DNA from: a virus
DNA: 35,594 nucleotides
IMG/VR virus record: IMGVR_UViG_3300032753_000100
Span: 1-35,594 of that record
Direction: 5' to 3' (one strand)
Below, one piece after another: positions 21,969 through 31,048 of this stretch. Under the pieces are notes generated by a model that made no database searches, had not been told where the DNA came from, and saw nothing but the letters and a program-made list of their open reading frames with translations. Position numbers and translations under genes: made by a program. Position 1 is the stretch's first letter; the number at the start of each line of letters is the position of its first letter.

Positions 21969-23099
21969 TTATAATTTTAGACTTTGTGAAATTGATTTAG
22001 CATATTGTTCCATCAATGGATCTTGTGATTTAGGAGTTTTAGTTTCTTGTACTATTACAACTTCATCATCCAATCCATAGTTATCTGCTGTGTAGATACT
22101 TGTTGAGAAATAAGATTCTTTCAAAGTTTCTAACTTAGATTCAAACTCTTCGCTAGAAGTAAACTCAACACCTTCTGCAAGTGCTTTCATTTTTTCTACT
22201 TGTGTTTGTGATAAACCATCACACGCTGTGTGGATAGCTTCGTACTTCAATTGTTCGTTCAACTCTTTTTTCAATTCTATACCGCGTTTGATTTGATCAT
22301 TTAGAGACTCTTCTAGTTCTTCAACTTTCAAAGATAACTCTTCAACAACATCAACTTTATCGGAAGGAATGTCGATATAGTGTTCAACAAATAAATTCTT
22401 CAACCCTGTAATAAAATCTTCAGTGATTTCTGATTTTAAACCTTTTTCGATTGCGATCTCATTTTCAGACATCCATTCTTCTACCATATAATTTAAGTAA
22501 TCATCAATTTTGGTAGCAAGTTCTTCTTTGATGTCTTCCATCGCATTTTGCATTTCTTCGAGTAATTCGTTTTCAACTTGTTCAACGATGTAATCAACTC
22601 GTGCAGAAACTGCTGCTTCGAAAATTACTGTAGCTTTTGCTTGGAATTCTTCAGAAAGATCTTCGCCTTCCATAAGAGCAGCAACATCATCAGCAACACT
22701 AAATTCTTCACCATAAGATGCGAATGTGGCACCTGGGTTTTTAGACATTCTTTGTGTAGCTAATGCGCCAGGTTTACGATCACGAATTGCGTCATAACCA
22801 GTTTTTGGTGCTTGCACAACAGTTTGTGAAACTTCACTAGCTGGTTGGTCTTTTAATTTTTTCATTGGTTCAGAACCAACAGGTGGTGTAGCACCAGGTG
22901 GTTTTGCAGTAGGTGTGCCTTTTAAATAATCAGGTAATTGTGAATCTGTTTCATCTGGACTATGGCCAATTAAACCAGCTTCTTTAGTGCCATATGCAGC
23001 ATCATCTGTTAATTTTTTTGATTTATCTTGCTCTCTATCTTTTGCTGCTACATTTGCAGCAAAAATTTCCTTAGCGGCTTCGGTTAGACTTTTTGACAT
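21969..23099 (-). CDS. 22: Prohead core scaffolding protein (T4 gp22)
   Basis: A 376-residue, strongly acidic and helical protein between the protease and capsid genes, the place of gp22. About 130 N-terminal residues are low in structure (Pro, Lys, Gly-rich), then long Glu-rich helices with coiled-coil character follow, for example VEELSLKVEELEESLNDQ. The C terminus (MEQYAKSISQSLKL) resembles that of gp22 proteins of other T4-likes. Scaffold is cleaved into small peptides by gp21 during maturation; several LxE-type sites occur in the acidic part. It is longer than T4 gp22 (269 aa), as in cyanophage relatives. A late promoter is 29 nt upstream and GGAG precedes the ATG. Confidence 0.88.
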   Translation of the reverse strand: MSKSLTEAAKEIFAANVAAKDREQDKSKKLTDDAAYGTKEAGLIGHSPDETDSQLPDYLKGTPTAKPPGATPPVGSEPMKKLKDQPASEVSQTVVQAPKTGYDAIRDRKPGALATQRMSKNPGATFASYGEEFSVADDVAALMEGEDLSEEFQAKATVIFEAAVSARVDYIVEQVENELLEEMQNAMEDIKEELATKIDDYLNYMVEEWMSENEIAIEKGLKSEITEDFITGLKNLFVEHYIDIPSDKVDVVEELSLKVEELEESLNDQIKRGIELKKELNEQLKYEAIHTACDGLSQTQVEKMKALAEGVEFTSSEEFESKLETLKESYFSTSIYTADNYGLDDEVVIVQETKTPKSQDPLMEQYAKSISQSLKL

Positions 23100-23127
23100 T
23101 TTTTAAATCTCCATTAATTGTAATAAG

Positions 23128-23135
23128 TATTTATA
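23128..23135 (-). promoter_or_regulatory. T4-type late promoter for genes 22-23
   Basis: Exact TATAAATA on the minus strand in the gap between 21 and 22, 29 nt before the start of 22. No exact late octamer was found directly before gene 23, so this is probably the main promoter for both. Confidence 0.75.
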
Positions 23136-23137
23136 AT

Positions 23138-23782
23138 TTATAATTTCTTTAGAAAGTTTTCGAATATCTTTAGAGATATATGTTCAATTTCCTTCCTAGA
23201 TGCTTGTTTAATAAGTTGCTTAGATTCGTGATAATCACATTCTGTCCAAACACCTTCAACTAACATCCATTCTTTACCTTCCATAATACCTTGAACAAAT
23301 GCTCCTGGTGCAGAAGGGTCTGCTACAATATCAGCCGCTGTGGCAAGATAAAAATCTGGTTGTACTATGTTAACCCCATTAACATTCTTCAAAGAACCCA
23401 TACCTCGTGAAGATACTCCTAATTGAGCACCACCTTCTATCAGATTCCTTGCAATATTACCCATAGGAGTATCTAGTATCTTTGCCTTGCCAATCCATTG
23501 ATTTCCATCTTCTCTGAGGCCAACAATTAAATGAGATACTCTATCTAGATTGATGCTTGGTGTATCTGGGTGCCCTAATTCACCAAAAGCACGTTTTTTG
23601 TCAATATAAGCTTCAGTATAACGAGCAACTTCTTTACTCATCGTATGTTGTTCATATAAACGACCATTGCGGTTTTTTACACCAGCAACTAAAAACGGAC
23701 CTTCTATGAATAGAGATTTACTACCATCGACATCTTCTGTTAGGTAATTTACTGTTTCATGTATTTCTTTTATTAGTTTCAT
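23138..23782 (-). CDS. 21: Prohead core protease (T4 gp21)
   Basis: A 214-residue serine protease of the T4 prohead type (T4: 212 aa). The N-terminal block SKSLFIEGPFLVAGVKNRNGRLY is characteristic. The catalytic His is H71 in FGELGHPDTP and the nucleophile lies in GVSSRGMGS (S124 or S125). DFYLATAADIVADPSAPGAFV follows, as in other members. It cleaves gp22, gp23 and the other core proteins at (I/L)xE after prohead assembly. Ribosome site AGGGAT. It is preceded after 9 nt by the 183-aa structural gene. Confidence 0.95.
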   Translation of the reverse strand: MKLIKEIHETVNYLTEDVDGSKSLFIEGPFLVAGVKNRNGRLYEQHTMSKEVARYTEAYIDKKRAFGELGHPDTPSINLDRVSHLIVGLREDGNQWIGKAKILDTPMGNIARNLIEGGAQLGVSSRGMGSLKNVNGVNIVQPDFYLATAADIVADPSAPGAFVQGIMEGKEWMLVEGVWTECDYHESKQLIKQASRKEIEHISLKIFENFLKKL

Positions 23783-23791
23783 ATAAAATCC

Positions 23792-24343
23792 CTATGGTTC
23801 TACTGAGTATATCCCGAAATTAAATGCCGCCGGATCATTAAATTGTCCTCTTTGATACATTGCATTATCTTTTCTGAAACTGATGACTAATGTATAACTA
23901 CAGTTTGCAGTTGCTCCATTAGTGTAAATACCAATATCACCTTTACCACCAATTGAATTATTCATAATTGCTGGTTGTTGATCATTACCATATTCACCGT
24001 TATAATTTAAATGAAATATAGTTGCTGAATTTGCGTATTGAGCTGATGTGGTTGATCCAGCACCAGACCAAAATAATTCAACAGCGCCATTGCCTTGAGG
24101 CATATTTACATAGTATTGCAAATTGGTTAGTTGTAAATTATAGTATGGTAGTGCTGTATTACTTTTACTTAGGCCCGAATACAACGGAACACTATTGGCA
24201 TCTAGAGCACCATACAATGAATTTGCTGTTATCCTAGAAGTATTTGCTTCTTGACCAGAAGAGCCATCAAATGTACCAGTTAACTTAATAACCACATCTG
24301 TTGTTGTGTCCCTTAGTGTCTGATATGTGAATTTATTACTCAT
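23792..24343 (-). CDS. Probable virion structural protein, function unknown
   Basis: A 183-residue protein with no T4 counterpart I recognise. It is rich in Ser, Asn, Thr, Gly and Tyr, with alternating strands and no helix-forming stretch, which suggests a beta-sandwich. Phrases such as LTNLQYYVNMPQGNGAVELFWSG and SYTLVISFRKDNAMYQRGQ look like those of small structural proteins reported beside gene 21 in cyanophage-type T4-likes. Its place inside the head operon between the core proteins and protease suggests a capsid decoration or head-associated role, which is inference. AGGAT precedes the ATG. No signal peptide. Confidence 0.6.
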   Translation of the reverse strand: MSNKFTYQTLRDTTTDVVIKLTGTFDGSSGQEANTSRITANSLYGALDANSVPLYSGLSKSNTALPYYNLQLTNLQYYVNMPQGNGAVELFWSGAGSTTSAQYANSATIFHLNYNGEYGNDQQPAIMNNSIGGKGDIGIYTNGATANCSYTLVISFRKDNAMYQRGQFNDPAAFNFGIYSVEP

Positions 24344-24359
24344 TTGTTATCCTATTTAA

Positions 24360-24665
24360 TTATTCGTCTATATCCATAGATTCATCAACAGGTCCTTTAG
24401 ACCATTGAGAACTAGTATAAGGAACTGTTACATATTGATTGATCTTATCTGCGTAATATAGCGCAACTCTTTGATTGTTTGGAAATTGTCGTATGGATTT
24501 TCTTTTCATGACAATAACTGCTGGTGGATCCATAGAATCATGTTTAGCAGATTCACAAACATCAGGATTTACTAATTTAGGTTTTTTCTTCTTTGGAACT
24601 TCAGACAAATTACTGAAATGGTTTCCTATCTCATCTAATTGGTGAAATTCCTTGAATGATTTCAT
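24360..24665 (-). CDS. Small head-operon protein, possibly prohead core
   Basis: A 101-residue protein beginning MKSFKEFHQLDEIG. A basic KKKKPK stretch is in the first third, a middle strand region reads PPAVIVMKRKSIRQFP, and the C terminus is acidic (VDESMDIDE). The ATG at 24663-24665 overlaps the stop codon of the upstream gene as ATGA, so I prefer it to the start at 24695 which has no ribosome site. Its position between 20 and 21 is where T4 has the small core proteins 67 and 68, but I see no clear sequence match. LxE sites such as NLSE and LDE may be protease targets. Confidence 0.55.
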   Translation of the reverse strand: MKSFKEFHQLDEIGNHFSNLSEVPKKKKPKLVNPDVCESAKHDSMDPPAVIVMKRKSIRQFPNNQRVALYYADKINQYVTVPYTSSQWSKGPVDESMDIDE

Positions 24666-25072
24666 TTTTTTGTTACCGCTGGTTGGATGCCACATTCATA
24701 TTTTGCAGTACTGTGAGCATCTTCTTTATCATGTCCGTGATAAGAAATTGGACCTTCGCCTTGGTGTATCCCATTTTTATAATGGTGTACTTGATACTCT
24801 TTCCATTCTGGGCTATATCGAACTTCTGCTGTGTGGCCGCCTTCTCCATGATACGCAGCAATTTTGCGTGTACCACGAGTCGGACTAACCTTTGCTTCAT
24901 CCAATTCAACAGATTCTTCAACAGACTCTTCTTGTTGTCCCATGAAGTTACTGGCAATTTCTTGTTTTTTACCTTCAATAGCAGCAGCCACTTTATCGTG
25001 AATTGCTGCATATAATTCTTTTCTGAAATCTGTACCATTATCTTGGTATGCGTAATCTATTAAGTTTTTCAT
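24662..25072 (-). CDS. Prohead core-like protein
   Basis: A 136-residue protein directly after the portal gene. The first part, DFRKELYAAIHDKVAAAIEGKKQEIASNFM, is an amphipathic helix typical of small core proteins (gp67/gp68 position) in T4-likes. An acidic stretch EESVEESVELDE follows, then a basic, His/Tyr-rich C-terminal region (about 65-136) with strand character that is not expected in gp67 or gp68. It could be a fusion of a core-type helix with a small beta domain. GGAGAAAA precedes the ATG and an exact late promoter overlaps the end of gene 20. A 121-residue frame overlapping it is a shadow. Confidence 0.6.
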   Translation of the reverse strand: MKNLIDYAYQDNGTDFRKELYAAIHDKVAAAIEGKKQEIASNFMGQQEESVEESVELDEAKVSPTRGTRKIAAYHGEGGHTAEVRYSPEWKEYQVHHYKNGIHQGEGPISYHGHDKEDAHSTAKYECGIQPAVTKK

Positions 25073-25091
25073 AATTTTCTCCGTATTAATC

Positions 25092-25099
25092 TATTTATA
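25092..25099 (-). promoter_or_regulatory. T4-type late promoter between 20 and the core-like gene
   Basis: Exact TATAAATA on the minus strand, overlapping the stop codon of gene 20 and 20 nt before the next start codon. Confidence 0.7.
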
Positions 25100-26723
25100 A
25101 TATTCTTTTGATCGTGTCGAATGTATTAAAATCTTCTTGTTGAGGTGGTGTCGCCTCTACTGGTGGATCTAATTGATTCATCATTTGCTGCTGTGTGACC
25201 GCATTAGATACTTCAACCGGAACATCAAAACCACTTTCTTTTTCTTGTTCGATTTCTTTTTGCATATCTTCAATTTGAACGTCGGTCAACCTTAAAACGT
25301 TTCTTTGAATCCATCCCTTAGAATAATACGCACCAGTATAAGGATCCACCTGTCCTAACAACTCTAATCTTTCTTTCATCAACTCAGCATCTTTCATCTC
25401 AGCAAAGTTGTTATCTCTTATAAAGTCGTAATGGATATGTTCTTTAAAGTCTTCCCATTCTTCAGTAGTACAAATGCCCTTAAGTACGCATTGTGCTCTT
25501 AATGATTGATTGAATATATCTGAGAATTTATTTCTTAATCTATCAATAAATTTAGCAAATTTTAATTCGTCTCGTGTCACTTCAGATACCCGACCAATAG
25601 TAAAACTTTGATTTGGTTCTAATCGTGAAACTGGAACATTTAATGCTTTGTATAATTTTCGCTCAAAGTATTTAACGTCTTCGAGTTCACCAAGGTTTTG
25701 CCCACCAGGAAGTGTGGTGATCTCTGTACCTTTACCACCCTCTCTACGCGGCAACCAAAAATCTTCCATCATAGACATAAACTTTCTGTCATCACGGACT
25801 TCACCAGTTTGAGCATCATATACAAGTTTATTCTTGTATTTTGCCATAATGTCTCTTAGGTATTGTTCTGCTTTTAATTTCGGTAAATTGCCAACATCAA
25901 TATAGAAAATTCTTCGTTCTGGCGCTCTTGATATACGATAGATTACTGTTGCGTCTTCTATCATACGTAATTGGTTTAGTGGTTTAATTGCCTTATGTAG
26001 ATAAGACAGTACAATAGATCTGCGTGAATCCATTAAACCAGATACAACAGAAACCACAGAATCTGATGTGATTCTTACACCAGAAGGACCAAAATTCGAT
26101 GACCCACCACCAGCAACTTTATCATTATAAATGTAATATTCGTTAACAACATTCATCACATCAACACCAGTACGCTCATCCTTTTTCTTTTTGATCTCTC
26201 TAACTTTCCTTAGTTTTCTAGGATCGATGTATCTTAATGCCTTGATGCCTTCTGTTGGTTTTTCCTTATCGATAATAATTTGGTAATATAATTTCCCATC
26301 GATATAGTATCTACGGAAAATATCTTGTGCCATATTTTTATAGTTTAGTAGTTTTAATACTGTAGCAAACTCTTCCCTAATTGCTTTTTTAATCTTGTCT
26401 GGCTGTTTTAGATCGTCCAGTACGATATCTGTAATCCTACCATCGTCATTTATGCTAATTGCTTCATTTACAATATCATCGAGTGCCGATTCAATTTCTG
26501 GTTGCATTGCCATTTCTCTATAACGAGAAATTAACTCAACCTCATTTTTAGCGGTACCATCCATATCAACATATGTACCATAGTATGCAGCGGATGTGAT
26601 AGTAAGTGCCCCATCATCATTTGCTGGGGGGCTAAAACTTTGTTGATTCTTTTGTTCATCTTCATTTTTTTCTCGTGAAAATGTGAACCCAAAAAGTGAA
26701 AATTTATTTGCTGGTGATGCCAT
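25095..26723 (-). CDS. 20: Portal vertex protein (T4 gp20)
   Basis: A 542-residue portal protein (T4: 524 aa). Characteristic regions include LISRYREMAMQPEIESALDDIVNEAI near 85-110, YYQIIIDKEKPTEGIKALRYIDPRKLRKVREI, and LPGGQNLGELEDVKYFERKLYKALNVPVSRL. The last region is the signature of T4-type portals (LPGGQNLGE...YF..KLY.AL.VP.SR). Twelve copies form the channel for DNA and the nucleation site for the prohead. The ribosome site AAGGA is 9 nt before the ATG. Downstream comes the late promoter for the core genes. Confidence 0.96.
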   Translation of the reverse strand: MASPANKFSLFGFTFSREKNEDEQKNQQSFSPPANDDGALTITSAAYYGTYVDMDGTAKNEVELISRYREMAMQPEIESALDDIVNEAISINDDGRITDIVLDDLKQPDKIKKAIREEFATVLKLLNYKNMAQDIFRRYYIDGKLYYQIIIDKEKPTEGIKALRYIDPRKLRKVREIKKKKDERTGVDVMNVVNEYYIYNDKVAGGGSSNFGPSGVRITSDSVVSVVSGLMDSRRSIVLSYLHKAIKPLNQLRMIEDATVIYRISRAPERRIFYIDVGNLPKLKAEQYLRDIMAKYKNKLVYDAQTGEVRDDRKFMSMMEDFWLPRREGGKGTEITTLPGGQNLGELEDVKYFERKLYKALNVPVSRLEPNQSFTIGRVSEVTRDELKFAKFIDRLRNKFSDIFNQSLRAQCVLKGICTTEEWEDFKEHIHYDFIRDNNFAEMKDAELMKERLELLGQVDPYTGAYYSKGWIQRNVLRLTDVQIEDMQKEIEQEKESGFDVPVEVSNAVTQQQMMNQLDPPVEATPPQQEDFNTFDTIKRIL

Positions 26724-26841
26724 TATATAATTCCTTTCATTTTACATTTATCGATTTGTATATATATATTCATGCTGTATATCCAAGAAGATATAGTGTT
26801 TTGGTGCTGATACATCGCGACTAACACCTTTTATAAAGAAA

Positions 26842-26863
26842 GGAGAGAACCGAAGCCCTCTCC
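26842..26863 (-). terminator. Terminator after gene 19 with UUCG loop
   Basis: On the minus strand GGAGAGGGC, loop TTCG, GTTCTCTCC make a 9-bp stem (two G-U pairs), followed by TTTCTTTATAA. It lies 9 nt after the gene 19 stop codon and separates the tail operon from the portal gene. The rest of the 26724-26871 gap holds a GGTG/CACC imperfect hairpin and an A/T-alternating tract (26757-26770) but no supported gene. Confidence 0.85.
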
Positions 26864-26871
26864 ATTTTTCA

Positions 26872-27417
26872 TTAAGAAGTAGTATTAGATTCCCAGTATT
26901 GGTATGAGAAAGTAACGCCATATTCTTCGATAGCATCATTGTCTTGCCAACTTAAATCAATTGGTGCAATATCAACAGGAAACATTCCAATAAAGTTGTA
27001 TGTTTTTAAAATATCCCCAGTTTTTCCATATTGTGTTACTACAGCATCAACTGTATATGCAGAAGGACTTGTACTACCACCAGCAGCACGAATGTTACTG
27101 ACATGTGAATTGATTCCATTAGACCATTCTTCTAATGCGTTTCTTATTAAGAAATCTTCATCATTAATGATTTGTAATGACCAATCAGCAAAAGTTCTAT
27201 TTCCAGCAAATTTCATCTCACGACCAAAGTAATACATTGGTATAGAACCAATTGAAGAACCTGGTAATTGTGATGCTTTTGCCATAAATGTGGTTTTTTG
27301 ACCGGCAGCAGAGCCATTATTCACAAAAGACGGAAATGTTAAAGTTACCGAAAATAGATTGGGACGAGCACCGTCACCAATCAGATTCGAACGAAATTCA
27401 TTTACATTAAATGCCAT
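26872..27417 (-). CDS. 19: Tail tube protein (T4 gp19)
   Basis: A 181-residue tube protein (T4: 163 aa). MAFNVNEFRSNL..GARPNLFSVTLTFP and the KASQLPGSSIGSIPMYYFGREMKFAGNRTFADWSLQIINDEDF block are typical of T4-like gp19, with the conserved QLPG turn and the FADW motif. It polymerises inside the sheath to form the rigid tube through which DNA passes. It follows gene 18 after 22 nt, as in T4, and its transcript ends at the UUCG terminator. A likely paralogue is encoded at 18424-18954. Confidence 0.95.
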   Translation of the reverse strand: MAFNVNEFRSNLIGDGARPNLFSVTLTFPSFVNNGSAAGQKTTFMAKASQLPGSSIGSIPMYYFGREMKFAGNRTFADWSLQIINDEDFLIRNALEEWSNGINSHVSNIRAAGGSTSPSAYTVDAVVTQYGKTGDILKTYNFIGMFPVDIAPIDLSWQDNDAIEEYGVTFSYQYWESNTTS

Positions 27418-27439
27418 TTTTATTTCTCCTATCTTTTAA

Positions 27440-29185
27440 TTAGATTGCACCAACAACTTCAGAGAAATTGACTGCTGTCCCAACTGCTACAAAATTTAAT
27501 TTTATGAAGTTAATGCTTCTTGCTGGTTTAATGTAAATGTCACCAACAAATTGATCATTATCTATAACATAACCTGTGTTATTAGTAGTATCACAAACAA
27601 CTTTAAAGTCTGTGATGCCACGTCTGCCCTGAACATCTCTTAAGAATGGTGATACTAATGAGATGAATTGTGCACGAGTAAAATCATCATTGAATTCGAA
27701 CAATGAATATTTCGCAGCAAGAGCAATAGCTTTTTCCAACACTATAAACAATCTTCTAACATTGATTCTATCAAATGCTGATGGTTTTGCTTGAAGCGTT
27801 TTGTCACCATATAAAATGATGCCATTACCAGGGAAAGAAACAACTGGATTTACACCTTGTGGGTATAAAATGTCACGATTCATTTGGTTAGGATTCCATG
27901 CTAACTTAACAGCATTCTTGATATTACCACGATTATATCCAGCAGGTGACCACCAAGGATCTCGGATAGCATCCGTGAATGCGCATAAACCAGCAACATC
28001 ACCGTTTAATGGAACCCAACGATAAACATTATTGTACTTGTCATACATATATTTCCAACCAGAATCAACAACAGAATATGAAGATGATCGTTGTAACCCT
28101 GTTGATTGGCCTGTTAACCATGTTAATATGTTTGTTGCTTCAGAACCAGATTGGTTAGCAACAGCAGATAATGGTGGTGAAATAAATGCTACACTATCAC
28201 CGGAACGACCAACAACACTACCCGCAGGTGTTACAATATCATCAATAATGTATTGTAATACTGTAACATCCGCATCGCCTGTGATGATTAGTGATACATC
28301 AATTTGATCTTTATTCTCAAAGAGGCTATATGCTGAGATTAAATCCCCATCAGCAACAGCAGCATCAGTACCACCAGAAAGTTGGATGTCAGTTTCACCA
28401 TCAACACTATATGCTCTAGCGAAAGTTGTATTTGCTGCAGTAAGACCCCAAGTTGATGCTGTATTAGCATAATCGACTGGATCAATTGCATAGATGTATT
28501 TTGATTGTGATTCCAATACATTTTTGTAATAAGTAGAAACCCCATTGCCGTCAATAGCATCAATTGCTTTTGAAACATATGGATATACTTCTAAAATAGA
28601 GCCTTTGATGCCTGTGATTAAACCTAAAGAATCTGAAACCACAATATGGATTTCATCATTAGCACCACCAGCAGTAGCAACATATGAAGATGTTGTTGTT
28701 GGGCCACTAAAATTACCAGCAAACTCCCATGCTTTAAATAGTGTAGTGTTAGCAGAATCCCATACATCAATCAATAAAGAATTTCCTAATGCCCCAGCAT
28801 ATCTAGCAGCAAAAGCACCTAATGTATTTTGTGCTCCGCTATGGAAATATTGATAATCATAAATTGATTTATTTGCTATTTGCACATTTGTTGAAGATGT
28901 GTTAGCATCGGCATTATGACTATTAGCACTTAATGCACGAACAACTCTCAAATCATTACCATATGCTAGAAAACTAGATGCGGTCATGAATGAAATTGCA
29001 GTATTATTGTTTGGCGCACCGAAAGTTACCGATAATTGATTTTCGTCAGATACTGGTATTGCTTCTAATGCAGGTCCCCAAACAAAATTTCCAGCGAATG
29101 CGCCAGTAGATGAAGATACCGCAGGTACAACTGTTGTTAAATCATACTCTGTTACACTTACACCTGGAGATAACTGAATTGCCAT
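27440..29185 (-). CDS. 18: Tail sheath protein (T4 gp18)
   Basis: A 581-residue contractile sheath protein (T4: 659 aa). MAIQLSPGVSVTEYDLTTVVPAVSSSTGAFAG is the conserved opening and GAFVG-type strand. The middle contains a protruding domain rich in Ser, Ala and Thr, and the C-terminal core has RDPWWSPAGYNRG, NQMNRDILYPQGVNPVVSFPG and FDRINVRRLFIVLEKAIALAAKY, the classic sheath signature. It ends with the strand region that links subunits. A late promoter lies 53 nt upstream with an AGGGGA ribosome site. Confidence 0.96.
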   Translation of the reverse strand: MAIQLSPGVSVTEYDLTTVVPAVSSSTGAFAGNFVWGPALEAIPVSDENQLSVTFGAPNNNTAISFMTASSFLAYGNDLRVVRALSANSHNADANTSSTNVQIANKSIYDYQYFHSGAQNTLGAFAARYAGALGNSLLIDVWDSANTTLFKAWEFAGNFSGPTTTSSYVATAGGANDEIHIVVSDSLGLITGIKGSILEVYPYVSKAIDAIDGNGVSTYYKNVLESQSKYIYAIDPVDYANTASTWGLTAANTTFARAYSVDGETDIQLSGGTDAAVADGDLISAYSLFENKDQIDVSLIITGDADVTVLQYIIDDIVTPAGSVVGRSGDSVAFISPPLSAVANQSGSEATNILTWLTGQSTGLQRSSSYSVVDSGWKYMYDKYNNVYRWVPLNGDVAGLCAFTDAIRDPWWSPAGYNRGNIKNAVKLAWNPNQMNRDILYPQGVNPVVSFPGNGIILYGDKTLQAKPSAFDRINVRRLFIVLEKAIALAAKYSLFEFNDDFTRAQFISLVSPFLRDVQGRRGITDFKVVCDTTNNTGYVIDNDQFVGDIYIKPARSINFIKLNFVAVGTAVNFSEVVGAI

Positions 29186-29237
29186 TTTTTTCCCCTTGAT
29201 TAAAATTACTATATTGATACATTAAATATCATAGTAT

Positions 29238-29245
29238 TATTTATA
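29238..29245 (-). promoter_or_regulatory. T4-type late promoter for genes 18-19
   Basis: Exact TATAAATA on the minus strand in the 75-nt gap after the terminase gene, 53 nt before the start of gene 18. Confidence 0.75.
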
Positions 29246-29260
29246 TAAAACTTGTTCTCA

Positions 29261-31048
29261 TCAATACATCATCAACTCACGAAAAAACCCAGCATATACT
29301 TCACCACTATCAGCCTTTTCCCAGACATCACCATCCATAACTTCAAATGTTGTTTTCATCCCATCTTCTATGATTGGTGCCGGTAAAGTTTCATCATCAA
29401 CTTGATTCATATTCTCAAGTTGAATTTGTTTTCTTATGTCATGTGCTACAATATCTCTGAAATATTTTTGTGTTGTAACCCACGCAAATATGACAAGTGT
29501 CATTGCTAAATCATCATTTGCATCTGATTCTGCTGCAAATGATGTTTTATTAGCTACAAATGTTGTTAATTCTGATATAGTTTCAAAATCAGTAACTTGT
29601 AATTTATTCCCTTCGATGAGTGTCTTTAGATTAGAACAACCAATTCTCTTAACTGCTGGGGACATTTTAAGTCCCATCTGAACACCTCTACCAAAACCAC
29701 CACATAATTGCTGTGGTTTCTTATTACCAGTAAAAATCTTGAATAAGTTCTCGTATTCCAGATCTTGGTGTATGATGTCCGCGACTTGAGGATTATTATT
29801 TATCTCAACTAATATATATGCGTCATTATATAATCTGGCTGCATTGTAGATTACTGTGGGGAATAATATTGGTGATATATTAGCATTTGAATATGTTGCA
29901 ACTTGTCTATATGGTGTTGATGAAATGTCAAAAACCGAGAACGCTGAAGCATCCATATTTCTGCCTTCCGAAACATCAACAGCGATACAATATAGATGAT
30001 CTTTTGCATTATCCTCGTCCCCTCTAATTGGATGTTCGTATATTTTTACGTCATCATGTTGTGTTATTGGGTCTAGGAATGATAATTGTTGCAGCTTAGA
30101 ACTTGATATTAGGGTGTTTGTACTACCCAAAAAGTTCGTATTAAATTCTTGGTCAAAGTTATGGTCACCAATATTTTTTCGAGTTTCTTCTTCCCAGACA
30201 TCATCACGACCAGGAACTTGTGACCAGTGAACTTCAAATGGGACATAATTATTACGTTTATTGATAGCATCTGTCCATAACTTATAGAACAGGTTCATGC
30301 CATTTGGTGTTGAAACTATGATAATCTTTGTTTTAGTACCAGCGGTAATAACCGGATACACAGATTGCATAAACTCATTAGCAATGCTTGAAGGAACGAA
30401 GGCAAATTCATCCAAAAATACTAGATTATATGAGCCAGATCTAGCTGCTGATGATGATGTTGATGAAGCAACAATCTTTGAACCATTTTCTAATTCAATA
30501 AAACTCTTGTTCCATGTTACGATACCTTGCTGGAGCCATATCGGAAGATTTTCGTATGCTAGTTGAAGACGAGCAAGAATATCTCGCGCAGTTTGTCCTT
30601 TATTGGCAAGTATTGCGGCTGAATAAGAATCTTGAAATAATATACACCATAATAGAAATGCAACAGAAGTTGTGGTGTTGTGTGATAAGATATCATTTGT
30701 ATAGAATCTATGATTTGCAGAATCTACGGTGATATCATACATATTCTCATCATATCCTAAATTCGACACCGATATTACTAATTCAGTACCACATTTAGTG
30801 ATAATTTTGGATTTTCCTGGTGATAGATCCTTTACAAAAATCTCTTCATAATCTTCTGTGAATACTATATGGTCATCAGCACAGTCTAAAATCAAACCAG
30901 ATTCGGTTACTAACCTATAAACTGTATATGCTATTGTTTTGTGGATTTGTGTGACGTCATGCCAACCAGTATCAGTTTCTATTTCCCAATCGGAGATATC
31001 AAAAGATTCTTCGAACTTTCTCGTTACTGTATCAGAAATTGTATGCAT
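29261..31048 (-). CDS. 17: Terminase large subunit, C-terminal part, preceded by a split-intein C fragment (T4 gp17)
   Basis: 595 residues in two parts. Residues 1-124 are the C-terminal piece of an intein: block B is GLILDCADDH (H60), block F is ENMYDITVDSANHRFYTND (102-119), block G is ILSHN with H123 and N124. The next residue, T125, starts the terminase extein with TTTSVAFLLW. From there on the protein is gp17: Walker B NLVFLDEFAFV, coupling motif IIIVSTPNG, and the RNase H-like packaging nuclease IAVDVSEGRNMDASAF, VEINNN and NDDLAMTLVIFAW. The Lys and upstream half of the P-loop are in the gene at 31117-31494. The frame differs from that gene's, and TAA stands directly before its ATG, so it starts afresh; the ribosome site (AAGAAA) is weak. 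Confidence 0.93.
   Translation of the reverse strand: MHTISDTVTRKFEESFDISDWEIETDTGWHDVTQIHKTIAYTVYRLVTESGLILDCADDHIVFTEDYEEIFVKDLSPGKSKIITKCGTELVISVSNLGYDENMYDITVDSANHRFYTNDILSHNTTTSVAFLLWCILFQDSYSAAILANKGQTARDILARLQLAYENLPIWLQQGIVTWNKSFIELENGSKIVASSTSSSAARSGSYNLVFLDEFAFVPSSIANEFMQSVYPVITAGTKTKIIIVSTPNGMNLFYKLWTDAINKRNNYVPFEVHWSQVPGRDDVWEEETRKNIGDHNFDQEFNTNFLGSTNTLISSSKLQQLSFLDPITQHDDVKIYEHPIRGDEDNAKDHLYCIAVDVSEGRNMDASAFSVFDISSTPYRQVATYSNANISPILFPTVIYNAARLYNDAYILVEINNNPQVADIIHQDLEYENLFKIFTGNKKPQQLCGGFGRGVQMGLKMSPAVKRIGCSNLKTLIEGNKLQVTDFETISELTTFVANKTSFAAESDANDDLAMTLVIFAWVTTQKYFRDIVAHDIRKQIQLENMNQVDDETLPAPIIEDGMKTTFEVMDGDVWEKADSGEVYAGFFRELMMY
30677..31048 (-). other. Split intein, C-terminal fragment (124 aa)
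   Basis: Codons 1-124 of the gene above. It carries nearly all intein blocks (B, F and G) and ends in His-Asn before the +1 Thr. Only the region around block A is missing, which lies on the other gene. This proportion fits the atypically split inteins described in phage terminase genes (such as AceL-TerL), where the N fragment is very short. No homing endonuclease domain is present. Confidence 0.88.

Noticed and set aside
24673-25038. 121-residue minus-strand frame inside the core-like gene
   Set aside because: It is a shadow in another frame; the 24662-25072 gene has the ribosome site, the late promoter and the ATGA coupling.
26748-26939. 63-residue minus-strand frame overlapping the end of gene 19
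   Set aside because: It runs through the UUCG terminator and overlaps gene 19 out of frame, with no ribosome site. A 30-codon frame in the same gap ending at the gene 20 start also has no ribosome site.
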